Part shown: piece after piece, positions 35,582 to 48,800 of the stretch
How the letters are laid out: each line of letters opens with the position of its first letter
Position numbering within the stretch: the stretch's first letter is position 1
Assembly: GCA_943735955.1 (NCBI GenBank)
Contig: CALSEQ010000043.1
Span: 191,001 to 255,000 of the forward strand
Direction of reading: 5' to 3'
Origin: Piscicola geometra
Taxonomy: Eukaryota > Annelida > Clitellata > Hirudinida > Piscicolidae
DNA length: 64,000 nucleotides
Notes under the pieces: generated by a model
What the model saw: only the letters and a program-made list of their open reading frames with translations
Database searches by the model: none
What the model was told of the DNA's origin: nothing
Made by a program: the position numbers and the translations under genes

Positions 35582-38500
35582 CACTTTCTCTGAAAGTTTC
35601 ATTTCGATCGAGAGGTGCCTCACCACTCTGTTGATAGCCTAGACGGCTGATTTCTCTGTTTCCCTCGCCGGAAATTTTCCCTACTCTAGGGGATTTTTCC
35701 TACGAGAACTCTGGTGCTTTTCAGAAAAATCGTTTTCTGAACACCTCAGTATAGGATCAGAGAAGAGCTTAAGAGCCCGTCGAAACTCTGTGAGTGAGCG
35801 GATCCAAACGGTCCGGCGCCCAAAAAGTCCAACCGGCAATGGCCGCAAGGTTCTTTGCTCAGTACTTCGAGGATACCGGACAAAGTGGAACAGACCTTGC
35901 TCTATGTCATCCCGGGCTAAAACCCCACAGGCTTGCATAGAGTGTAGGATCGGTCACTGCCCCTGGATGCCTATGATAGGCCGCTGATCCTTACTCCCAC
36001 CCAAACACATGAGACAGTCCGAGGCCAATACGGCGCCAATTTTTTTACTTCTTTATCTTTACTCCCAATGCACCCCCACACCAAATCCTTTTTACCCCCT
36101 AACCAAACCTACTGGCAAATGGTTGTCATCACTGTCTCACCCTAATCCCAACCATACACACATGGACAGCGCGAAAGATCCATGGAGGATACACCGAACA
36201 CCCCCACTCTTGTCACACAGCGATTTGTCACTTTCTCTGAAAGTTTCATTTCGATCGATAGGTGCCTCACTACTCTGTTGATAGCCTAGACGGCTGCTTC
36301 CTCTGTTTCCCTCGCCGGAAATTTTCCCTACTCTAGGGGATTTTTCCTACGAAAACTCTGGTGCTTTTCAGAAAATTTGTTTTCTGACCACCTCAGTATA
36401 GGATCAGAGAAGAGCTTAAGAGCCCGTCGAAACTCTGTGAGTGAGCGGATCCAAACGGTTCGGCGCCCAAAAAGTCCAACCGGCAATGGCCGCAAGGTTC
36501 TTTGCTCAGTACTTCGAGGATACCGGACAAAGTGGAACAGACCTTGCTCTATGTCAACCCGGGCTAAAACCCCACAGGCTTGCATAGAGTGTAGGATCGG
36601 TCACTGCCCCTGGATGCCTATGATAGGCCGCTGATCCCTACTCCCACCCACACACATGAGACAGTCCGAGGCCAATACGGCGCCAATTTTTTTACTTTTT
36701 TATCTACAATCCCCATGCACCCCCACACCAAATCCTTTTTACCCCCCAACTAAACCTACAGGCAAATGGTTGTCCTCACTGTCTCACCCTAATCCCAACC
36801 CCACACACATGGACAGTGCGAAAGATCCATGGAGGATACACCGAACACCCCCACTGTTGTCACACAGCGATTTGTCACTTTCTCTGAAAGTTTCATTTCG
36901 ATCGAGAGGTGCCTCACCACTCTGTTGATAGCCTAGACGGCTGCTTTCTCTGTTTCCCTCGCCGGAAATTTTCCCTACTCTAGGGGATTTTTCCTACGAG
37001 AACTCTGGTGCTTTTCAGAAAAATCGTTTTCTGAACACCTCAGTATAGGATCAGAGAAGAGCTTAAGAGCCCGTCGAAACTCTGTGAGTGAGCGGATCCA
37101 AACGGTCCGGCGCCCAAAAAGTCCAACCGGCAATGGCCGCAAGGTTCTTTGCTCAGTACTTCGAGGATACCGGACAAAGTGGAACAGACATTGCTCTATG
37201 TCATCCCGGGCTAAAACCCCACAGGCTTGCATAGAGTGTAGGATCGGTCACTGCCCCTGGATGCCTATGATAGGCCGCTGATCCTTACTCCCACCCAAAC
37301 ACATGAGACAGTCCGAGGCCAATACGGCGCCAATTTTTTTACTTCTTTATCTTTACTCCCAATGCACCCCCACACCAAATCCTTTTTACCCCCCAACCAA
37401 ACCTACTGGCAAATGGTTGTCCTCACTGTCTCACCCTAATCCCAACCATACACACATGGACAGCGCGAAAGATCCATGGAGGATACACCGAACACCCCCA
37501 CTCTTGTCACACAGCGATTTGTCACTTTCTCTGAAAGTTTCATTTCGATCGATTGGTGCCTCACTACTCTGTTGATAGCCTAGACGGCTGCTTCCTCTGT
37601 TTCCCTCGCCGGAAATTTTCCCTACTCTAGGGGATTTTTCCTACGAAAACTCTGGTGCTTTTCAGAAAATTTGTTTTCTGACCACCTCAGTATAGGATCA
37701 GAGAAGAGCTTAAGAGCCCGTCGAAACTCTGTGAGTGAGCGGATCCAAACGGTTCGGCGCCCAAAAAGTCCAACCGGCAATGGCCGCAAGGTTCTTTGCT
37801 CAGTACTTCGAGGATACCGGACAAAGTGGAACAGACCTTGCTCTATGTCAACCCGGGCTAAAACCCCACAGGCTTGCATAGAGTGTTGGATCGGTCACTG
37901 CCCCTGGATGCCTATGATAGGCCGCTGATCCCTACTCCCACCCACACACATGAGACAGTCCGAGGCCAATATGGCGCCAATTTTTTTACTTTTTTATCTA
38001 CAATCCCCATGCACCCCCACACCAAATCCTTTTTACCCCCCAACTAAACCTACAGGCAAATGGTTGTCCTCACTGTCTCACCCTAATCCCAACCCCACAC
38101 ACATGGACAGCGCGAAAAATCCATGGAAGATACACCGAACACCCCCACTGTTGTCACACAGCAATTTGTCACTTTCTCTGAAAGTTTCATTTCGATCGAT
38201 AGGTGCCTCACCACTCTATTGATAGCCTAGACGGCTGCTTTCTCTGTTTCCCTCGCCGGAAATTTTCCCTACTCTAGGGGATTTTTCCTACGAGAACTCT
38301 GGTGCTTTTCAGTAAAATCGTTTTCTGAACACCTCAGTATAGGATCAGAGAAGAGCTTAAGAGCCCGTCGAAACTCTGTGAGTGAGCGGATCCAAACGGT
38401 CCGGCGCCCAAAAAGTCCAACCGGCAATGGCCGCAAGGTTCTTTGCTCAGTACTTCGAGGATACCGGACAAAGTGGAACAGACCTTGCTCTATGTCAACC

Positions 38501-38815
38501 CGGGCTAAAACCCCACAAACTTGCATAGAGTGTAGGATCGGTCACTGCCCCTGGATGCCTATGATAGGCCGCTGATCCTTACTCCCACCCACACACATGA
38601 GACAGTCCGAGGCCAATACGGCGCCAATTTTTTTACATCTTTATCTTTACTCCCCATGCACCCCACACCAAATCCTTTTTACCCCCCAACAAAACCTACA
38701 GGCAAATGGTTGTCCTCACTGTCTCACCCTAATCCCAACCCCACACACATGGACAGTGCGAAAGATCCATGGAGGATACACCGAACACCCCCACTGTTGT
38801 CACACAGCGATTTGT
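35582..38815 (+). repeat. Dimeric block, monomers 56-60
   Basis: Monomers 56 and 58 share GTCATCCCGGG, CTCCCAATGCAC, CTACTGGC and ACCATACACAC. Monomers 57 and 59 share TCTGACCACC, CTACGAAAAC and TTATCTACAATCC. Both sets are at +1294 bp. The TTATCTACAATCC marker shows the period change directly: near 32817, 34758, 36699 and 37993, its spacings are 1941, 1941 and 1294. Monomer 60 is 646 bp because one C is missing in GCACCCCACACC near 38660. Confidence 0.9.
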
Positions 38816-41800
38816 CACTTTCTCTGAAAGTTTCATTTCGATCGATAGGTGCCTCACCACTCTGTTGATAACCTAGACGGCTGCTTTCTCTGTTTCCCTC
38901 GCCGGAAATTTTCCCTACTCTAGGGGATTTTTCCTACGAGAACTCTGGTGCTTTTCAGAAAATTTGTTTTCTGACCACCTCAGTATAGGATCAGAGAAGA
39001 GCTTAAGAGCCCGTCGAAACTCTGTGAGTGAGCGGATCCAAACGGTTCGGCGCCCAAAAAGTCCAACCGGCAATGGCCGCAAGGTTCTTTGCTTAGTACT
39101 TCGAGGATACCGGACAAAGTGGAACAGACCTTGTTCTATGTCAACCCGGGCTAAAACCCCACAGGCTTGCATAGAGTGTAGGATCGGTCCTTGCCACTGG
39201 ATGCCTATGATAGGCCGCTGATCCTTACTCCCACCCACACACATGAGACAGTCCGAGGCCAATACGGCGCCAATTTTTTTACTTCTTTATCTTTACTCCC
39301 CATGCACCCTCACACCAAATCCTTTTTACCCCCCAACCAAACCTACAGGCAAAAGGTTGTCCTCGCTGTCTCACCCTAATCCCAACCCCACACACATGGA
39401 CAGCGCGAAAGATCCATGGAGGATACACCGAACACCCCCACTGTTGTCACACAGTGATTTGTCACTTTCTCTGAAAGTTTCATTTCGATCGATAGGTGCC
39501 TCACCACTCTGTTGATAGCCTAGACGGCTGCTTTCTCTGTTTCCCTCGCCGGAAATTCTCCTTACTCTAAGGGATTTTTCCTACGAGAACTCTGGTGCTT
39601 TTCAGAAAAATCGTTTTCTGAACACCTCAGTATAGGATCAGAGAAGAGTTTAAGAGCCCGTCGAAACTCTTTGAGTGAGCGGATCCAAACGGTCCGGCGC
39701 CCAAAAAGTCCAACCGGCAATGGCCGCAAGGTTCTTTGCTCAGTACTTCGAGGATACCGGACAAAGTGGAACAGACCTTGCTCTATGTCAATCCGGGCTA
39801 AAACCCCACAGGCTTGCATAGAGTGTAGGATCGGTCACTGCCCCTAGATGCCTATGATAGGCCGCTGATCCTTACTCCCACCCACACACATGAGACAGTC
39901 CGAGGCCAATACGGCGCCAATTTTTTTACTTCTTTATCTTTACTCCCCATGCAACCCCACACCAAATCCTTTTTACCCCCCAACCAAACCTACAGGCAAA
40001 TGGTTGTCCTCACTGTCTCACCCTAATCCCAACCCCACACACATGGACAGCGCGAAAGATCCATGGAGGATACATGTTGTCACACAGCGATTTGTCACTT
40101 TCTCTGAAAGTTTCATTTCGATCGATAGTTGCCTCACCACTCTGTTGATAGCCTAGACGGCTGCTTTCTCTGTTTCCCTCGCCGGAAATTCTCCTTACTC
40201 TAAGGGATTTTTCCTACGAGAACTCTGGTGCTTTTCAGAAAAATCGTTTTCTGAACACCTCAGTATAGGATCAGAGAAGAGTTTAAGAGCCCGTCGAAAC
40301 TCTTTGAGTGAGCGGATCCAAACGGTCCGGCGCCCAAAAAGTCCAACCGGCAATGGCCGCAAGGTTCTTTGCTCAGTACTTCGAGGATACCGGACAAAGT
40401 GGAACAGACCTTGCTCTATGTCAATCCGGGCTAAAACCCCACAGGCTTGCATAGAGTGTAGGATCGGTCACTGCCCCTAGATGCCTATGATAGGCCGCTG
40501 ATCCTTACTCCCACCCACACACATGAGACAGTCCGAGGCCAATACGGCGCCAATTTTTTTACTTCTTTATCTTTACTCCCCATGCAACCCCACACCAAAT
40601 CCTTTTTACCCCCCAACCAAACCTACAGGCAAATGGTTGTCCTCACTGTCTCACCCTAATCCCAACCCCACACACATGGACAGCGCGAAAGATCCATGGA
40701 GGATACATGTTGTCACACAGCGATTTGTCACTTTCTCTGAAAGTTTCATTTCGATCGATAGTTGCCTCACCACTCTGTTGATAGTCTAGACGGCTGCTTT
40801 CTCTGTTTCCCTTGCCGGAAATTTTTCCTACTCTAGGGGATTTTTCCTACGAGAACTGTGGTGCTTTTCAGAAAATTTGTTTTCTGAACACCTCAGTATA
40901 GGATCAGAGAAGAGCTTTAGAGCCCGTCGAAACTCTGTGAGTGAGTGGATCCAAACGGTCCGGCGCCCAAAAAGTCCAACCGGCAATGGCCGCAAGGTTC
41001 TTTGCTCAGTACTTCGAGGATACCGGACAAAGTGGAACAGACCTTGCTCTATGTCAACCCGGGCTAAAACCCCACAGGCTTGCATAGAGTGTAGGATCGG
41101 TCCTTGCCACTGGATGCCTATGATAGGCCGCTGATCCTTACTCCCACCCACACACATGAGACAGTCCGAGGCCAATACGGCGCCAATTTTTTTACTTCTT
41201 TATCTTTACTCCCCATGCACCCTCACACCAAATCCTTTTTACCCCCCAACCAAACCTACAGGCAAAAGGTTGTCCTCGCTGTCTCACCCTAATCCCAACC
41301 CCACACACATGGACAGCGCGAAGGATCCATGGAGGATACACCGAACACCCCCACTGTTGTCACACAGTGATTTGTCACTTTCTCTGAAAGTTTCATTTCG
41401 ATCGATAGGTGCCTCACCACTCTGTTGATAGCCTAGACGGCTGCTTTCTCTGTTTCCCTCGCCGGAAATTCTCCTTACTCTAAGGGATTTTTCCTACGAG
41501 AACTCTGGTGCTTTTCAGAAAAATCGTTTTCTGAACACCTCAGTATAGGATCAGAGAAGAGTTTAAGAGCCCGTCGAAACTCTTTGAGTGAGCGGATCCA
41601 AAAGGTCCGGCGCCCAAAAAGTCCAACCGGCAATGGCCGCAAGGTTCTTTGCTCAGTACTTCGAGGATACCGGACAAAGTGGAACAGACCTTGCTCTATG
41701 TGAACCCGGGCTAAAACCCCACAGGCTTGCATAGAGTTTAGGATCGGTCACTGCCCCTAGATGCCTATGATAGGCCGCTGATCCTTACTCCCACCCACAC

Positions 41801-42655
41801 ACATGAGACAGTCCGAGGCCAATACGGCGCCAATTTTTTTACTTCTTTATCTTTACTCCCCATGCAACCCCACACCAAATCCTTTTTACCCCCCAACCAA
41901 ACATACAGGCAAATGGTTGTCCTCACTGTCTCACCCTAATCCCAACCCCACACACCTGGACAGCGCGAAAGATCCATGGAGGATACATGTTGTCACACAG
42001 CGATTTGTCACTTTCTCTGAAAGTTTCATTTCGATCGATAGTTGCCTCACCACTCTGTTGATAGTCTAGACGGCTGCTTTCTCTGTTTCCCTTGCCGGAA
42101 ATTTTTCCTACTCTAGGGGATTTTTCCTACGAGAACTGTGGTGCTTTTCAGAAAATTTGTTTTCTGAACACCTCAGTATAGGATCAGAGAAGAGCTTTAG
42201 AGCCCGTCGAAACTCTGTGAGTGAGCGGATCCAAACGGTCCGGCGCCCAAAAAGTCCAACCGGCAATGGCCGCAAGGTTCTTTGCTCAGTAGTTCGAGGA
42301 TACCGGACAAAGTGGAACAGACCTTGCTCTATGTCAACCCGGGCTAAAACCCCACAGGCTTGCATAGAGTGTAGGATCGGTCACTGCCCCTGGATGCCTA
42401 TGATAGGCCGCTGATCCTTACTCCCACCCACACACATGAGACAGTCCGAGGCCAATACGGCGCCAATTTTTTTACTTCTTTATCTTTACTCCCCATGCAC
42501 CCCCACACCAAATCCTTTTTACCCCCCAACCAAACCTACAGGCAAATGGTTGTCCTCACTGTCTCACCCTAATCCCAACCCCACACACATGGACAGCGCG
42601 AAAGATCTATGGAGGATACACCGAACACCCCCACTGTTGTCACACAGCGATTTGT
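38816..42655 (+). repeat. Block of monomers 61-66 with three 633-bp monomers
   Basis: Monomers 61 and 64 share CCTTGCCACTGG and TCCTCGCTGTC. Monomers 62, 63 and 65 share CTCCTTACTCTAAGG, a T in GAGTTTAAGAGCC, and a 14-bp deletion, which makes them 633 bp. Monomers 62 and 63 are nearly identical. Monomers 64 and 66 share CTTGCCGG and GAGAACTGTGG. The likely history is duplication of 61-62 as a unit to 64-65, plus copying of 62 into 63. Confidence 0.88.
40074..40075. other. 14-bp deletion point (monomer 62)
   Basis: The 14 bases that normally separate GGATACA from TGTTGTCAC, containing ACACCCCCAC, are absent. The same deletion lies at 40707/40708 (monomer 63) and 41987/41988 (monomer 65). All three share other variants, so a single event spread by duplication. 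Confidence 0.92.
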
Positions 42656-45600
42656 CACTTTCTCTGAAAGTTTCATTTCGATCGATAGGTGCCTCACCAC
42701 TCTGTTGATAGCCTAGACGGCTGCTTTCTCTGTTTCCCTCGCCGGAAATTTTCCCTACTCTAAGGGATTTTTCCTACGAGAACTCTGGTGCTTTTCAGAA
42801 AATTTGTTTTCTGAACACCTCAGTATAGGATCAGAGAAGAGCTTAAGAGCCCGTCGAAACTCTGTGAATGAGCGGATCCAAACGGTCCGGCGCCCAAAAA
42901 GTCCAACCGGCAATGGCCGCAAGGTTCTTTGCTCAGTACTTCGAGGATACCGGACAAAGTGGAACAGACCTTGCTCTATGTCAACCCGGACTAAAACCCC
43001 ACAGGCTTGCATAGAGTGTAGGATCGGTCACTGCCCCTGGATGCCTATGATAGGCCGCTGATCCTTACTCCCACCCACACACATGAGACAGTCCGAGGCC
43101 AATACGGCGCCAATTTTTTTACTTCTTTATCTTTACTCCCCATGCACCCCCACACCAAATCCTTTTTACCCCCCAACCAAACCTACAGGCAAATGGTTGT
43201 CCTCACTGTCTCACCCTAATCCCAACCCCACACACATGGACAGCGCGAAAGATCTATGGAGGATACACCGAACACCCCCACTGTTGTCACACAGCGATTT
43301 GTCACTTTCTCTGAAAGTTTCATTTCGATCGATAGGTGCCTCACCACTCTGTTGATAGCCTAGACGGCTGCTTTCTCTGTTTCCCTCGCCGGAAATTTTC
43401 CCTACTCTAAGGGATTTTTCCTACGAGAATTCTGGTACTTTTCAGAAAATTTGTTTTCTGAACACCTCAGTATAGGATCAGAGAAGACCTTAAGAGCCCG
43501 TCGAAACTCTGTGAATTAGCGGATCCAAACGGTCCGGCGCCCAAAAAGTCCAACCGGCAATGGCCGCAAGGTTCTTTGCTCAGTACTTCGAGGATACCGG
43601 ACAAAGTGGAACAGACCTTGCTCTATGTCAACCCGGGCTAAAACCCCACAGGCTTGCATAGAGTGTAGGATCGGTCACTGCCCCTGGATGCCTATGATAG
43701 GCCGCTGATCCTTACTCCCACCCACACACATGAGACAGTCCGAGGCCAATACGGCGCCAATTTTTTTACTTCTTTATCTTTACTCCCCATGCACCCCCAC
43801 ACCAAATCCTTTTTACCCCCCAACCAAACCTACAGGCAAATGGTTGTCCTCACTGTCTCACCCTAATCCCAACCCCACACACATGGACAGCGCGAAAGAT
43901 CTATGGAGGATACACCGAACACCCCCACTGTTGTCACACAGCGATTTGTCACTTTCTCTGAAAGTTTCATTTCGATCGATAGGTGCCTCACCACTCTGTT
44001 GATAGCCTAGACGGCTGCTTTCTCTGTTTCCCTCGCCGGAAATTTTCCCTACTCTAAGGGATTTTTCCTACGAGAACTCTGGTGCTTTTCAGAAAATTTG
44101 TTTTCTGAACACCTCAGTATAGGATCAGAGAAGAGCTTAAGAGCCCGTCGAAACTCTGTGAATGAGCGGATCCAAACGGTCCGGCGCCCAAAAAGTCCAA
44201 CCGGCAATGGCCGCAAGGTTCTTTGCTCAGTACTTCGAGGATACCGGACAAAGTGGAACAGACCTTGCTCTATGTCAACCCGGGCTAAAACCCCACAGGC
44301 TTGCATAGAGTGTAGGATCGGTCACTGCCCCTGGATGCCTATGATAGGCCGCTGATCCTTACTCCCACCCACACACATGAGACAGTCCGAGGCCAATACG
44401 GTGCCAATTTTTTTACTTCTTTATCTTTACTCCCCATGCACCCCCACACCAAATCCTTTTTACCCCCCAACCAAACCTACAGGCAAATGGTTGTCCTCAC
44501 TGTCTCACCCTAATCCCAACCCCACACACATGGACAGCGCGAAAGATCCATGGAGGATACACCGAACACCCCCACTGTTGTCACACAGCGATTTGTCACT
44601 TTCTCTGAAAGTTTCATTTCGATCGATAGTTGCCTCACCACTCTGTTGATAGTCTAGACGGCTGCTTTCTCTGTTTCCCTTGCCGGAAATTTTTCCTACT
44701 CTAGGGGATTTTTCCTACGAGAACTCTGGTGCTTTTCAGAAAATTTGTTTTCTGAACACCTCAGTATAGGATCAGAGAAGAGCTTAAGAGCCCGTCGAAA
44801 CTCTGTGAGTGAGCGGATCCAAACGGTCCGGCGCCCAAAAAGTCCAACCGGCAATGGCCGCAAGGTTCTTTGCTCAGTACTTCGAGGATACCGGACAAAG
44901 TGGAACAGACCTTGCTCTATGTCAACCCGGGCTAAAACCCCACAGTCTTGCATAGAGTGTAGGATCGGTCACTGCCCCTGGATGCCTATGATAGGCCACT
45001 GATCCTTACTCCCACCCACACACATGCGACAGTCCGAGGCCAATACGGCGCCAATTTTTTTACTTCTTTATCTTTACTCCCCATGCACCCCCACACCAAA
45101 TCCTTTTTACCCCCCAACCAAACCTACAGGCAAATGGTTGTCCTCACTGTCTCACCCTAATCCCAACCCCACACACATGGACAGCGCGAAAGATCCATGG
45201 AGGATACACCGAACACCCCCACTGTTGTCACACAGCGATTTGTCACTTTCTCTGAAAGTTTCATTTCGATCGACAGGTGCCTCACCACTCTGTTGGTAGC
45301 CTAGACGGCTGCTTTTTCTGTTTCCCTCGCCGGAAATTTTCCCAACTCTAGGGGATTTTTCCTACGAGAACTCTGGTGCTTTTCAGAAAATTTGTTTTCT
45401 GAACACCTCAGTATAGGATCAGAGAAGAGCTTAAGAGCCCGTCGAAACTCTGTGAGTGAGCGAATCCAAACGGTCCGGCGCCCAAAAAGTCCAACCGGCA
45501 ATGGCCGCAAGGTTCTTTGCTCAGTACTTCGAGGATACCGGACAAAGTGGAACAGACCTTGCTCTTTGTCAACCCGGGCTAAAACCCCACAGGCTTGCAT

Positions 45601-45889
45601 AGAGTGTAGGATCGGTCACTGCCCCTGGATGCCTATGATAGGCCGCTGATCCTTACTCCCACCCACACACATGCGACAGTCCGAGGCCAATACGGCGCCA
45701 ATTTTTTTACTTCTTTATCTTTACTCCCCATGCACCCTCACACCAAATCCTTTTTACCCCCAACCAAACCTACAGGCAAATAGTTGTCCTCACTGTCTCA
45801 CCCTAATCCCAACCCCACACACATGGACAGCGCGAAAGATCCATGGAGGATACACCGAACACCCCCACTGTTGTCACACAGCGATTTGT
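42656..45889 (+). repeat. Block of monomers 67-71
   Basis: Monomers 67, 68 and 69 are close copies sharing CTCTAAGGG, GTGAAT and GATCTATGGAGG. Monomer 68 has the further GTGAATTAGC. The 69/70 boundary region resembles that of monomers 63/64 (GATAGTTGCC, GATAGTCTAG). Monomers 70 and 71 share CATGCGACAG. Monomer 71 is 646 bp because its C-run near 45760 has five instead of six C. Confidence 0.82.
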
Positions 45890-48800
45890 CACTTTCTCTG
45901 AAAGTTTCATTTCGATCGACAGGTGCCTCACCACTCTGTTGGTAGCCTAGACGGCTGCTTTTTCTGTTTCCCTCGCCGGAAATTTTCCCTACTCTTGGGG
46001 ATTTTTCCTACGAGAACTCTGGTGCTTTTCAGAAAATTTGTTTTCTGAACACCTCAGTATAGGATCAGAGAAGAGCTTGAGAGCCCGTCGAAACTCTGTG
46101 AGTGAGCGGATCTAAACGGTCCGGTCCTCAAAAAGTACAACCGGCAATGGCCGCAAGGTTCTTTGCTCAGTACTTCGAGGATACCGGACAAAGTGGAACA
46201 GACCTTGCTCTATGTCATCCCGGGCTAAAACCCCACAGGCTTGCATAGAGTGTAGGATCGGTCACTGCCCCTGGATGCCTATGTTTGGCCGCTGATCCTT
46301 ACTCCCACCCAAACACATCAGACAGTTCGAGGCCAACATGGCGCCAATTTTTTTACTTCTTTATTTTTACTCCCCATGCACCCCCACACCAAATCCTTTT
46401 TACCCCCCAACCAAACCTACAGGCAAATGGTTGTCCTCACTGTCTCACCCTAATCCCAACCCCACACACATGGACAGCGCGAAAGATCCATGGAGGATAC
46501 ACCGAACACCCCCACTGTTGTCACACAGCGATTTGTCACTTTCTCTGAAAGTTTCATTTCGATCGACAGGTGCCTCACCACTCTGTTGGTAGCCTAGACG
46601 GCTGCTTTTTCTGTTTTCCTCGCCGGAAATTTTCCCTACTCTTGGGGATTTTTCCTAAGAGAACTCTGGTGCTTTTCAGAAAATTTGTTTTCTGACCACC
46701 TCAGTATAGGATCAGAGAAGAGCTTGAGAGCCCGTCGAAACTCTGTGAGTGAGCGGATCCAAACGGTCCGGTCCTCAAAAAGTACAACCGGCAATGGCCG
46801 CAAGGTTCTTTGCTCAGTACTTCGAGGATACCGGACAAAGTGGAACAGACCTTGCTCTATGTCATCCCGGGCTAAAACCCCACAGGCTTGCATAGAGTGT
46901 AGGATCGGTCACTGCCCCTGGATGCCTATGATAGGCCGCTGATCCTTACTCCCACCCAAACACATGAGACAGTTCGAGGCCAACACGGCGCCAATTTTTT
47001 TACTTCTTTATTTTTACTCCCCATGCACCCCCACACCAAATCCTTTTTACCCCCCAACCAAACCTACTGGCAAATGGTTGTCCTCACTGTCTCACCCTGA
47101 TCCCAACCCCACACACATGGACAGCGCGAAAGATCCATAGAGGATACACCCAACACCCCCACTGTTGTCACACAGCGATTTGTCACTTTCTCTGAAAGTT
47201 TCATTTCGATCGATAGGTGCCTCACCACTCTGTTGATAGCCTAGACGGCTGCTTTCTCTGTTTCCCTCGCCGAAAATTTTCCCTTCTCTAGGGGATTTTT
47301 CCTACGAGAACTCTGGTGCTTTTCAGAAAATTTGTTTTCTGAACACCTCAGTATAGGATCAGAAAAGAGCTTAAGAGCCCGTCGAAACTCTGTTAGTGAG
47401 CGGATCCAAACGGTCCGGCGCCAAAAAAGTCCAACCGGCAATGGCCGCAAGGTTCTTTGCTCAGTACTTCGAGGATACCGGACAAAGTGGAACAGACCTT
47501 GCTTTATGTCAACCCGGGCAAAAACCCCACAGGCTAACATAGAGTGTAGGATCAGTCACTGCCCCTGGATGCCTCTAATAGGCCGCTGATCCTTACTCCC
47601 ACCCACACACATGAGACAGTTCGAGGCCAACACGGCGCCAATTTTTTTACTTCTTTATTTTTACTCCCCATGCACCCCCACACCAAATCCTTTTTACCCC
47701 CCAACCAAACCTACAGGCAAATGGTTGTCCTCACTATCTCACCCTAATCCCAACCCCACACATATGGACAGCGCGAAAGATCCATGGAGGATACACCGAA
47801 CACCCCCACTGTTGTCACACAGCGATTTGTCACTTTCTCTGAAAGTTTCATTTCGATCGATAGGTGCCTCACCACTCTGTTGATAGCCTAGACGGCTGCT
47901 TTCTCTGTTTCCCTCGCCGGAAATTTTCCCTACTCTAGGGGATTTTTCCTAAGAGAACTCTGGTGCTTTTCAGAAAAATCGTTTTCTGAACATCTCAGTA
48001 TAGGATCAGAGAAGAGCTTAAGAACCCGTCGAAACTCTGTGAGTGAGCGGATCCAAACGGTCCGGCGCCAAAAAGTCCAACCGGCAATGGCCGCAAGGTT
48101 CTTTGCTCAGTACTTCGAGGATTCCGGACAAAGTGGAACAGACCTTGCTCTATGTCAACCCGGGCTAAAACCCCACAGGCTTGCATAGAGTGTAGGATCG
48201 GTCACTGCCCCTGGATGCCTATGATAGGCCGCTGAGCCTTACTCCCACCCACACACATGAGACAGTCCGAGGCCAATACGGCGCCAATTTTTTTACTTCT
48301 TTCACTTTACTCCCCATGCACCCCCACACCAAATCCTTTTTACCCCCCAACCAAACCTACTGGCAAATGGTTGTCCTCACTGTCTCACCCTGATCCCAAC
48401 CCCACACACATGGACAGCGCGAAAGATCCATAGAGGATACACCCAACACCCCCACTGTTGTCACACAGCGATTTGTCACTTTCTCTGAAAGTTTCATTTC
48501 GATCGATAGGTGCCTCACCACTCTGTTGATAGCCTAGACGGCTGCTTTCTCTGTTTCCCTCGCCGAAAATTTTCCCTTCTCTAGGGGATTTTTCCTACGA
48601 GAACTCTGGTGCTTTTCAGAAAATTTGTTTTCTGAACACCTCAGTATAGGATCAGAAAAGAGCTTAAGAGCCCGTCGAAACTCTGTTAGTGAGCGGATCC
48701 AAACGGTCCGGCGCCAAAAAAGTCCAACCGGCAATGGCCGCAAGGTTCTTTGCTCAGTACTTCGAGGATACCGGACAAAGTGGAACAGACCTTGCTTTAT

